Source: Staphylococcus succinus (lineage in GTDB: Bacteria; Bacillota; Bacilli; Staphylococcales; Staphylococcaceae). From it: a stretch of DNA of 64,000 nucleotides. This document shows, one piece after another, positions 34,469 through 47,100 of the stretch. Within the stretch, counting starts at the first letter, position 1. The number at the start of each line of letters is the position of its first letter. The stretch spans positions 2,480,001-2,544,000 of the forward strand of contig NZ_CP118976.1 of assembly GCF_029024945.1 (NCBI RefSeq). Direction: 5' to 3'. The position numbers and the translations under genes are program-made. The notes beneath the pieces are model-generated. The model saw only the letters and a list, made by a program, of their open reading frames with translations. It was not told the DNA's origin and did no database searches.

Positions 34469-35104
34469 TTAAAGTATACATTGTGTATTAAATGTATTAG
34501 TAATATCTGTTAGTTCTACAATTAAATTATCATTATTACTTGCTTCCATAATGACCGATAGTGCATATTTCCCAAAAATTATATCATGGAAACATGAAAA
34601 ACTTCGATTCATCTTTGCTGTACAGTCAACGATACTATAATGATTTTGTTCCGGTGTAATAGAAAATGAATCTAATTCTTTATATATCCCTGTACCTAGC
34701 AATTTTAAATAACATTCTTTCATAGTCCAAACTTCAAAAAAACGATTTAACTGATTATTATTATGCTTTCCCTTCATAATATACTGATATTCTGCTGAAG
34801 CAAAGTACTTTTTAGCAATATCCAAATCAATCATCTCAATTTTTTCTATATCAATGCCAATATTATCTTCACTGACTACACACACAGAATAGCCTTCAGT
34901 ATGGGAAATATTAAAAAATAAATCACTTGGGTTTTGTAATATGGGCTTACCATATTCCCCTTTTTCTATTTGTATATCATCAAAATGACAACCTGTATGC
35001 TGTTTTATACAAAAATACTTAAACAGTTCGGAATATTTAGCATTCCTTGGCTTATTTTTATAAAAGGAAGCATTTGTATCTAATAAGTATACAGTAATTT
35101 CCAC
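34469..35104 (-). CDS. Sfp-type 4'-phosphopantetheinyl transferase
   Basis: 211 residues, normal Sfp length. Motifs in order: NPSDLFFNISHTEGYSVC (P1/P2 with N-I-S-H), GIDIEKIEMIDL (magnesium-binding D and E), and FFEVWTMKECYLKLLGTG (W-x-x-K-E-x-x-x-K). It attaches phosphopantetheine from CoA to the carrier-domain serines of the NRPS. It lies 75 bp downstream of the synthetase and 11 bp upstream of the thioesterase. A weak hairpin precedes it. The start region lacks a perfect SD, but the ATG at 35104 gives the family length. Confidence 0.92.
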   Translation of the reverse strand: MEITVYLLDTNASFYKNKPRNAKYSELFKYFCIKQHTGCHFDDIQIEKGEYGKPILQNPSDLFFNISHTEGYSVCVVSEDNIGIDIEKIEMIDLDIAKKYFASAEYQYIMKGKHNNNQLNRFFEVWTMKECYLKLLGTGIYKELDSFSITPEQNHYSIVDCTAKMNRSFSCFHDIIFGKYALSVIMEASNNDNLIVELTDITNTFNTQCIL

Positions 35105-35145
35105 AGTTACACTTCCACATCATTGATTAAATAAAGACAAATGAA

Positions 35146-35168
35146 GCAGCAAATAATTATTTTGCTGC
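35146..35168 (-). terminator. Hairpin between NRPS and phosphopantetheinyl transferase genes
   Basis: The 8-bp stem GCAGCAAA / TTTGCTGC with a 7-base loop lies in the 75-bp gap. The minus-strand tail is T-rich but not a clean T-run. It may be a partial attenuator or an RNA-stability element lowering expression of the two downstream genes. Confidence 0.35.
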
Positions 35169-35179
35169 CTCAATATTGT

Positions 35180-38100
35180 CTAGAAATTATTTTTTGGATG
35201 AGTAATCATTTTAGATAATAATTCATTATCTGTTACTTTCCATTCAAAATCTAATTTTTTAAGAATAAAGTTGGTTTTGAAATCCATTACTTCAAAATGA
35301 GATTTATTGAACATATTATTGTCTAGTATACCTGTGTGTAATAAGAAATCATTGATTTCATCACTCTTCACACCATTTTCAATACATTCCATTAAATAGT
35401 CCATTAATTCATTCCATTGTATTTTTTCAATATTATAATCATGTTGATTATATACACCCATTAACTGTTTAAGTGTTAAGTGATGTGTATTGTATATATG
35501 GTGTATTTCATTACTCAATTGATTATTTTTAATCAACTTACTACATGCTTCGGCTGCTTGATCAACTGGTGTAAATTCTAAACTATCATGCGGAAGATCC
35601 GGGAATTTTTGTAGTGACTTAAATGATTTTATAACACTGTAAAAGGCGTTATTTTCTTCATTTTTCTGGAATAAACCAGTTCGAGAATCACATTGTAAAT
35701 TACCTAATCTGTAGATATTTGTATTTACGCCTTTGTCTCTACTAGCAATTAATAGTTTCTCGGCAGCAATCTTACTATCTAAATAAACATTATTAGGTTT
35801 TTGACCGATATCAATGTCATGTTCAGTGAACGTAAGTTGCGCTTTGTTTTCTACTTTACCAGAAGCAATAGAAATTGTAGACATATGATGTATTTCTTTT
35901 GGATTATCATCTTGAGCAAATTGTAATAGTTGTTCAATACCTACAACGTTAGCACCATATGAAGCACCTTTTGTGGCGAAGTGATTAACGTTAGCGGCAG
36001 CATTTACGATAATATCAATATCATGTGCTAATGCTTGGTACGTGTCGTCAGCTATACCTAAATGATCAGCTTCAATATTACCTTCGACGATGTGAATTCT
36101 ATTCGCATATTCATCACTCATTTGAGATTCAAAGTAATAAATCCAGTTATTATTCAACTTAGTTTCGCCAGTTATCTCTTTGTTACTTCTCACCATTACA
36201 TAAATATTAAAGTCTGTATCCTCTAATAAATAATTTAGTAAGTAAACACCAAAGAATCCTGTAGCACCCGTAAGCAGAACATTTTTGCCATGTTTCTCGG
36301 CATCCGAAGCAATCACTTCATATTCACGCGCACTATTATCTTTGTAATCATTGATTTCTTTCATAAATTCACTGCTAAACTGATGTGTTTGATCTAAGTT
36401 CATTTCTTTGAGTGACGCTAACTTAGTCAACAAGTTAGTATCTGCACTATCATCAAGCGCTTCACTTATGCGTTCAATCGTTTGTAATTCAAAGATATCT
36501 TTAATCGAGATATTATACGTTTTTGAAAGTTCTGATGTCAGCTTAATTGCCTTAATTGAATCGCCACCAATTTCGAAGAAGTTATCATAAACGCCTACGC
36601 TTTCAGTATTTAACACATTTTCAACTGCTTCTATAATTGTAGCTTCGACTGCATTTCTTGGGCCAACATATGCTTTACTTTCAATTTCTATTTCTGGTAA
36701 TGCACGTTTGTTAAGTTTTCCATTTGCAGTAAGTGGTAACTGATCAATTTGCATCATATAAGCTGGAACCATATAGTCTGGCACTTTTTGAGTCAGCTCA
36801 GCTTTCACATCACTAAATGAAATATCAGTGTCTGAAACTAAGTAGGCACAAATTGATAAATCGTCGCCTACCATTGGTCTAACAATGACACCCACGTCTG
36901 AAATATAATCAATCTGACGTAAATGACTGGCAATTTCACCAAGTTCGATACGATAACCACGTATTTTAACTTGTTCATCAATACGACCGATATATTCAAT
37001 CTCACCGTCTGATCTCCATTTCGCTAAATCACCTGAACGGTATAATTTACCTTCTCCAAATGGGTTGTCGATAAATTGTTGTTCTGATAATTCTGGGCGA
37101 TTGAGATAACCATGTGTGACAGCAATACCGCCAATACACAATTCTCCTGGTACACCAATTCCAAGTAACTTATGTTTTTCATTTAAAATGTAAATTTGAA
37201 CATTTGAAATTGGGCGACCGATAGGAATGATATCGTAAACTTTACTTGCAGGTAGCGGATTACACACAACCTCAATAGAAGCTTCTGTCGGTCCATATAA
37301 GTCGATTAACACTGTATCATTTGGTCCACCTATTAAATCATTAAAGCGATTGACTTGTTCTGGTTTCAACGCTTCACCACTTGCTGGGATATAGTTAATT
37401 GTAGCAATATCATTCACTCTATCCGCTGATTTAACATAATCTATGAATACACCAAGCATCGAAGGTACAAAGTGAACCATCGTAACTTGTTCTTTCTCAA
37501 TCAGTGTAGCAATCGCATCTGGATTACCTTCTTCACCTGATGGTAATAGCACAGCTTGTGCACCAACCATTGCAAAGCCAAAGATTTCCCAAACCGATAC
37601 ATCAAAAGTATATAACGTTTTAAATAACACGATATCTTTACTATCGATATTAAATTCGTCAATCATCCAGTTAATTCGGTTCATGACACCTTCGTAAGAT
37701 ACGATTACACCTTTAGGTTTACCAGTGGTACCTGATGTATAAATGATGTACATCAAATCATCAGCATTTGTAACTTGTTCTAAGTTCTCTTCTGAGGACT
37801 CAGTGAAGATAGATTCAGCTGTTAAGTCTATCACTTCATTGTCGAATTGAATGGCCGTATCTAATGGGCTATCTGTCAGCAAGAGACTTGGTTGACTATC
37901 CTCTAACATAAAGTTAATGCGGTCAGTAGGATTATTAGGATCAACTGGAACATATGCCCCGCCTGCTTTCAAGATGCCGTAAATACCAACCATCATATCT
38001 AAAGTACGGTTTGTTAACATACCGACCAAGGTATTTGGTTTCACACCTTTGCCTCTTAAATAATGACCTAATTGATTAGCTTTAGCATTCAATTCGGCGT

Positions 38101-41100
38101 ATGTCATACTTTCACCATCGTAAGTTATTGCCTTACGATCTGGTGTACGTTTAACTTGCGCTTCAAAATGATCAATAAATGTACGTCTATTATCCATATC
38201 TTTATACGTGTCATTAAACGTTTCAAGTACCTGAGTTCTTTCATCAGCTGTTGTGATGTCAATATCGCCAATATTTTTTTCTGGTTGTTGGGCAATATCA
38301 TTCAATATTTCCATATAATGCGTTAACATACGTTCGATTGTTTGATCATCAAACAATTCTGCGCCGTACTCTAACGTCACTTTATAAGCACCATCATCTT
38401 CAATCATCATGTTCAAGTCAAACTTAGCGTTAGCGCTTGCCGCTTCTTTAGGCTCAACCGTCCAATCTTCAATCTGAATGCTTTCTCTTTCATTATTTTG
38501 TAATGTAAAGAGTACATCAAATAATGGATTACGTGTTAAATCACGTTTTTCAACAATTTCATCCACTAATTCCTCTAATGGGTATTCTTGATGGTCGTAA
38601 GCTTTCAATGAAACATCTTTGACTTCACTTAATAATTGTTTGAATGATTTGTTCGTTTCAGGATAAGCACGCATTGGTAATGTATTTACGAACATACCTA
38701 AGATATTTTCAGTATCTTGGTGCGTACGACCTGCAATTGAACTACCGACAACGACATCTTCTTGTCTACTATATTTATGCAGTAAGACCATAAATGAAGA
38801 TAATAGAATCATATAATCTGTACTACCCGTTGTTTGTGTTAATTGATGTAATGCATTTCTAGTTTCTTCTGACATTTCAGCAGTCACCGTTTTAGCTGTG
38901 AAACTTTGTGATTTTGGTCTTATATAATCATAAGGTAAATCTAACACAGGTGCTTCTTCTTTGAATTGAGATAACCAGAACTCACGTTGATCGTTTAAAT
39001 CACGAGAATGCATCCATTCACTATAATCTTTATATTGAACTTTCAATGTTTCTAGAGTTTGATCATGGTATAAAGAAGTAAATTCTTTAATAATCAAATT
39101 AATAGAGAAACCGTCAGAGATAATGTGGTGCATATCAAAGAGTAATGCATAATGTTTCTCAGCCAGTTTAACTATCTTAACTCTTAGCAATGGCGCTTGA
39201 CTTAAATCGAACGGTTGTACAAAGTCATTAATTAATGTTTCATAATCATCTGTCGCAACTTCTTCAAATGCTACAGTAATAGGAGCTGTTTCATTAACAA
39301 TTTGTACAGGATCGCCATCCACGTTTTCAAAATGTGTTCTCAATGTTTCGTGACGTGCAATCAATGATTGGAATACATTTTGCACACGGTCAAGATCTAC
39401 TTCGCCTTGTATTTCTAACATACTTGGCATGTTATATGCCGTTTGACCTTTAGCCATCTCATTTAATACATAGAGACGTTTTTGAGGAGAAGATGTTAAA
39501 TAGTAAGGCTTTGGTTGTGCTTTAGGAATAGTTTGGCCACTAAAATCGTTCGCCTGATCGTCGACAACTTTTGCAAGTTGTGCCACTGTAGGACTCTCAA
39601 ACATTACTTTTAATGGTAAACGCACGCCCACGGCACCTTCAATTTTATTAATAACGCCAATTGCTTTTAGTGAATGTCCACCAATTTCAAAGAAGTTATC
39701 GTTAATACTCACTTGATCGATGTTCAATACATTTTCATAAATCGAAGCAAGTACGGCTTCTGTTTCATTTGTAGGTTCAACATAAGCTTTACTTTCAACT
39801 TTGATATCAGGTAGTTTTTTCTTGTCTAACTTACCGTTTGAAGTCACTGGTAATTGCTCAATTTGAGTCATATACGCTGGAACCATATAATCAGGCAGTT
39901 TTTGACCAAGTGTCGATTTAATCTCATCATTGTCGATTCCTTCATCAGACACCATGTAAGCACATATCGCTAATTCTTCGCCTGCCATTGGTTTAGCAAC
40001 CACTGCAACATCTGAAATGTGGTCAATTTGACGTAATAAGCTTTCAATTTCGCCAAGCTCAATACGATAACCACGTATCTTCACTTGTTCATCAATACGA
40101 CCAAGGTATTCCACGTTACCTTCTGTACTCCATTTCGCTAAATCGCCTGTACGATACAATTTACCTTCGCCAAACGGATTATCAATGAATTTTTCATCCG
40201 TTAAATCAGGTCGATTTAAGTAACCTTTCGTGACACCTACGCCCCCGATACATAATTCTCCAGGAACACCGATACCCATAAGATTATTATCTTCATTCAT
40301 AATATAAGCTTGAATATTCGCGATTGGACGCCCAATTGGAATCGTGTCATACGTTTGATCCGCTGTACATGGATAATAGATAACCTCAATTGAAGCTTCT
40401 GTAGGTCCATATAAATCAATTAATAGTGAGTTATTTGGTTCACCAATCAAATCATTAAATTGATTTACTTGTTCTGCTTTTAATGCTTCACCACTTGCCA
40501 GTACATAGTTGACAGTTGCGATATCATTTACTTTATTTGTTGATTTAATAAAGTCGATAAACACACCTAACATAGATGGTACAAAGTGAACCATTGAAAT
40601 CTTGTGCTGTTCAATAAGCGATGTTATTTTTTCTGGATTACTTTCTTCACCAGAAGGTAATAATATTGCTTGGCCACCAACCATTGATAGGCCAAAAATT
40701 TCCCAAACAGAAACATCAAACGTAAATGGTGTTTTAAATAGAATCGTATCCTCACTACTGATGTAATATTTATCAATCATCCAATGTAGACGGTTCATGA
40801 CACCTTTATACGGAACCATAACACCTTTTGGTTTACCTGTCGTACCAGATGTATAAATAACATACATCAAATCTGTAACATCTGTAACTTGAGACAAGTT
40901 ATCTGTAGATTGTGTCGCTACGATAGAGTCATCTGTTAAATCCAACACTGCTTGATTGAAGTCAATCGTTGCATCTAAAGTTTGATCCGTTAATAACACG
41001 CTCGGTTTACTATCTCCTAAAATGTAATTAATACGATCACTTGGATAATTTGGATCTATAGGAACATAAGCGCCACCTGCTTTAAGAATACCGTAGATAC

Positions 41101-44100
41101 CAATCATCATTTCTAATCGACGATTTGTCATCAAGCCAACTAGTGTGTTGGGTTTTACACCTTCAATACGTAAATAATTCGCAAGTTGATTGGCTTTAGC
41201 GTTCAATGCTTCATAAGTTAAGCTTTCACCTTCATACGTAATAGCAGTTTGATCCGGTGTTTTAGCTACTTGTGCTTCAAATATTTCTACAAATGTTTTT
41301 GTATTATTAAATGCAACTGTTGTGTCATTAAAATCATTAAATATTGTTTCTTTTTCCTGTTTAGTAATCATTTCAAGTTCACTGATTTTTTGTTCAGGGT
41401 GTTGAACACTATTTGTTAGAATTTCGATGTAATGTGCTAACATGCGCTCCACTGTATCTCGATTAAACAATTCTTCTGCAAACTCTAATGAAATTTTATA
41501 ACCATCGTCCTCAAAGATTGTCATACTTAAATCGAATTTGGCATTTGTTGTTTCAGGTTCTTTCTGTTCAACTGACCAGTCTTCAATTTGTAAGCTTTCT
41601 TTTTCATTATTTTGTAATGTGAATAACACATCGAATAATGGGTTACGTGTTAGGTCACGTGTTTCAACAATTTCATCCACAAGCGCTTCTAGTGGGTATT
41701 CTTGATTATCATATGCTTTCAATGATGTATCCTTCACTTCAGAAAGTAACTGACTAAATGTTTTACTTCTTTCAGGATACGAACGCATAGCTAGCGTGTT
41801 TACAAACATACCCATCATATTTTCTGTATCTTTGTGTGTTCTTCCAGAAATTGGACTACCTACCACAATATCTTCTTGACGACTATATTTGTGTAACAAC
41901 ACGTTAAATGAAGATAAGAGAATCATGTAATCTGTACTGCCCGTTGCTTGAGATAATTTATGAATGTCATGACGTAGCGCTTCTGGTACTTCTACACTAA
42001 CCGTCTTACCTGTATAGCTCTGCTGAACAGAACGTGAATAATCATATGGTAAGTCTAACACTGGTGCTTCATCTTCAAATTGAGATAACCAGAACTCACG
42101 TTGATCCTCTAAATCACGCGTATGCATCCATTCACTATAATCTTTATATTGAACTTGCAATGCTTCCAATGCTTGACCATGATATAAAGAAGTAAATTCT
42201 TTAATAATCAAATTGATAGAAAAACCGTCAGATATAATATGATGCATATCGAACAACAATACATAACGCTGTTCAGCACATTTAACGACTTTAACTCTTA
42301 ATAAAGGTGCATGAGCTAAATTAAATGGTCTAATAAAGTTATTTAAAAGTGTCTCATAATCATCCGTCGACGCTTCTTCATAATCAACCTCGATATTTGC
42401 ATGCTCATCTATGATTTGTACTGGCTCACTGTCCACCGTATCAAAATGTGTTCTTAACGCTTCGTGACGATCTACTAAACTTTGGAAAGCATGTTGCACG
42501 CGTTCTACATCTACTTCTCCACGAACCTCTAACATGCTCGGCATATTATAAGCTGTTTGACCATCCATCATTTCATTTAATACATATAAGCGTTTTTGTG
42601 GCGATGATGCTAAATAATGATCTTTAGTTTCGGCTAATGGTATTTCTTGGCTGCTTACATCGTTCGCATGATTACCAATTGCTTTAGCTAATTGAGACAC
42701 TGTTGGGTTTTCAAAAATTGTTTTCAATGGTATGCGCACTGATAACTTGCTTTCAATTTCATTGATAACACTAATCGCTCTCAATGAATGTCCGCCTATT
42801 TCAAAGAAATTATCTAAAGCACTTACGCGATCAAGATTTAATACATTACTATAAACTTCTGCAATCGTTGCTTCTGTTTCATCTCTTGGCTCAACATATG
42901 TTTTATTTTCCAGTTTGATTTCTGGCAATCCTTTTTTATCTAGTTTGCCGTTTGCTGTTACTGGTAAACTCTCAATTTGCATCATTAATGTTGGAATCAT
43001 ATATTCCGGCAATTTCTTACCAAGTGTTGCTTTAATTGCGTCGAAATCAACTGATGCTTCTGATACAACGTATGCTGCAATCATTAAATCTGCATTAGTT
43101 TCGCCTGATTGCGTAACAACTGCTACTTCTGAAATGTAATCGATTTGGGCGATTAAACTTTCAATTTCTCCCAACTCAATACGATAACCTCTGATTTTAA
43201 CTTGTTCATCAATACGTCCAATATAGTCGATTTGGCCATCGTTACTCCATTTAACTAAATCACCAGTTCGATACATTTTACCTTCACCAAATGGATTGTC
43301 CACAAATTTTTCAGCAGTTAATTCTGGTCGATTTAAGTAACCATCTGTTACAGCTATACCGCCAATACAAAGTTCTCCTGGCACACCGATGCCCAATAAA
43401 TTATTATCTTCATTCATCACATATGCTTGCGCATTCGCAATAGGTTTACCGATTGGAATTTCATGATATGTTTCATTTGCAAAGCATGGATAATATGTCA
43501 CTTCAACCGTTGTTTCTGTTGGTCCATATAAGTTATATAATGATGTATTATTTTCAGCACCAATGAGTTGGTTGAATTGATTCACTTGCTCAGCTTTTAA
43601 TGCTTCACCACTTGTAATGACATGATTCAATGATGCAATAGCTTTGTCATTAGTTGTTGTTTTAATAAAGTCGATAAATACACTTAGCATTGAAGGTACA
43701 AAATGGACCATAGAAATGTTTTCTGCTTCTATTAGTGATGTAATCTTCGCAGGATTACTTTCTTCTCCAGAAGGTAGTAAGACTGCTTGACCACCCATTA
43801 CTGCCCAACCGAATACTTCCCAAATAGACACATCAAATGTGAACGGTGTTTTGAATAAGATTTTATCTTGATGTCCAAGATTAAACTCATCAATCATCCA
43901 GTTCAAACGGTTCATAACACTTCTATAAGGGACCATTACACCTTTTGGTTTGCCCGTCGTACCTGATGTATAAATCACATACATTAAGTTTGAAACATTC
44001 GTCACATGCGGCAAGTTTTCAGTTGGTAAATTATCAAGGAATGAATTATTAGTTATTTTAATAATTTCACCTTCATATTTAATACCATAGTCAACATTAT

Positions 44101-47100
44101 CATCAGACAATAATACACGCGGTTGGCTATCACTTAATATGAAGTTTGTACGCTCATTCGGATGTTCTGGATCAAGTGGTACATATGCACCGCCAGCTTT
44201 GAGAATACCGTATATAGCTACCATCATATCTAAGTGACGACGTGACATTAATCCTACAAGACTATTCGGTTTAACACCTTCGTTACGCAATTGATGAGCT
44301 AACTGATTTGCACGTTCATTCAACGCTAGATATGTTAAGCTCTCACCTTCATATGAGATTGCAATTTGATGCGGTGTTTTTTCAACTTGCTTTTCAAAAC
44401 GTTCTACAAATGTCACTGAATTATTAAGCGCTAACTCAGTATTATTAAATTGTTTCAGAATTGTTTCTCTTTCTGTATCAGTAATGATTTCAATATCACT
44501 AATGTTTTGCTCTGGACGACGAACAACATTAGAAATTATCTCTACAAAGTGGGCTAACATACGTTCTACAGTATCTTCACTGAATAATTCTTGTGCATAT
44601 TCTAATGAAACTTTGTAACCATCATTTTCATGAATTGTCATACTCAAATCAAATTTTGCATTTGTATCTGAAGTTTCTTTTTGTTCTATAGACCAATCTT
44701 CAATCTGTAGATTTTGTTTTTCATTATTTTGTAATGTGAATAACACATCAAATAATGGATTACGTGTTAAATCACGTTTTTCCACCACTTCATCTAATAA
44801 CTCTTCTAATGGATACTCTTGATTGTCATAAGCTTTTAACGCTACGTCTTTTACTTCAGACAACAATTGATTAAACGATTTATTTCTTTCTGGGTATGCG
44901 CGCATTGCTAGTGTATTTACAAACATACCTAACATATCCTCAGTATCCTTATGTGTACGTCCTGAAATCGGACTACCCACAACGACATCTTCTTGTCTGC
45001 TATATTTATGCAATAAGACCATAAATGATGATAATAAAATCATATAATCTGTGCTACCTGTTGTTTGTGACAATTGATGGATTGCGCTTTGAACGTCTTC
45101 AGGCATCTCGACACTTACTGTTTTACCAGTAAAGCTTTGTTGATTTGTTCTAGAGTAATCATATGGCAAGTCTAATACTGGTGCCTCATTTTCAAATTGA
45201 GATAACCAAAATTCACGTTGATCATTTAAATCACGAGAACGCATCCACTCACTGTAATCTTTATATTGTACTTTTATTGGTTCTAAAGCTTGTTCATGAT
45301 ATAAAGCAGAGAATTCTTTCGTGATTAAATTAATCGAGAATCCATCTGAAATTATATGATGCATATCATATAGCAATACATAACGTTGTTCAGCTATCTT
45401 AACTATTTTAACTTTTAATAATGGTGCTTTACTTAAATCAAATGGCTGTACAAATTCATTTAATAACGTTGCTTCATCTTCTGTCTCAGTTTCTTGATAA
45501 TCTACAATGATATTTGCAGTTTCATTAATAACTTGAACTGGTTCACCTTTGATTGTTTCAAAGTGTGTTCTTAACGCTTCGTGACGATCCACTAGTTTTT
45601 GGAATGCGCTTTGAACACGTTCTACATCAACGTTACCTTTAATTTCTAACATACTCGGCATATTATATGCAGTTTGACCCTCTACCATTTCATTTAAAAC
45701 GTATAGACGTTTCTGAGGCGATGAAGCTAAATAATATGGTTGTACTTCAGCTTGAGGAATGCTTTGACCCGCACCATTTTCAGTATATTCGTCGACTACT
45801 TTTGCAAGTTGAGCAATTGTAGGACTTTCAAATACTAATTTTAATGGTAGGCGTTTACCAACTTCACTCTCAATTTTATTAATGATACCAATTGCTTTTA
45901 GTGAGTGACCACCAATTTCAAAGAAATTGTCATTTGTACTTACCTGTTCGATATTTAAAACTGACTCAAAAATAGAAGCTAACATTGACTCTGTTTCTGT
46001 TTCAGGTGCCACATAAACTTTACTTTCAACTTTAATTTCTGGTAATGCTCTTCTATTTAACTTACCACTAGAAGACACAGGCAGTTCATCTATTTGAGTC
46101 ATATAAGATGGAACCATATAGTCTGGTAATTTTTGATTTAATTCTGTTTTCACTGTTTCAAAGTCAATCTCTTGATCTGACACAATATAAACGCAAATCG
46201 CTAATTCGTCATCAACCATAGGTTTCGTAATGACTGCTACATCTAAAACGGCATTGTTTTGACGTAATACACTTTCAATTTCACCTAATTCGATACGGTA
46301 GCCACGAATTTTAACTTGTTCATCAATACGACCAGAATAAGAAATATTACCGTCAGCATTCCAACGAGCTAAATCTCCAGTGCGATACAATCTGCCTTCA
46401 CCAAATGGATTGTCGATGAATTTTTCTTGAGTTAATTCTGGACGGTTTAAGTAACCATTTGAAACGTTTACCCCACCAATCACAAGCTCTCCAGAAACAC
46501 CAATACCCATTACATGGTTATCTTCGTCTAAAATATAGGCTTGTGTATTCGCAATTGGTTTACCAATTGGTATTGCTCTATAGTGGACATCACTGTCCGT
46601 TTCAAAACTAGTTACATCAATAGTTGTTTCTGTAGGACCATATAAATTAATCAGTTGTGTATTATTTTTACCACCAATATATTCATTAAATTGATTTACT
46701 AATTCTGGTTTTAGTGCTTCACCACTAGCTAAAACGTATCTTAAGCTAGAAACCAAGTGCGCTTGTTTTGTCGCCTTAATGTAGTTGATAAATACATTAA
46801 ACATAGATGGCACAAAGTGAACCATTGTTGCTTCAGATGTTTGGATTAGAGAAGTGATTTGTTCTGGATTACCTTCTTCACCTGATGGTAATAACACAGC
46901 TTGTGCACCAACCATTGCAAATCCGAAAATTTCCCACACTGATACATCAAATGTAAATGGTGTTTTGAAGCAAATAATATCATCGCTATCGATATTATAT
47001 TTATCGTACACCCAGTTCAATCTATTCATTACACTTTCACCAGCAACAAGCACTCCCTTAGGTCGTCCTGTTGTACCAGATGTATAGATGACATACATTA

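Noticed and set aside
34458..34481. Upstream ATG for the thioesterase
   Set aside because: No SD, would overlap the phosphopantetheinyl transferase gene, and adds eight residues foreign to the family.
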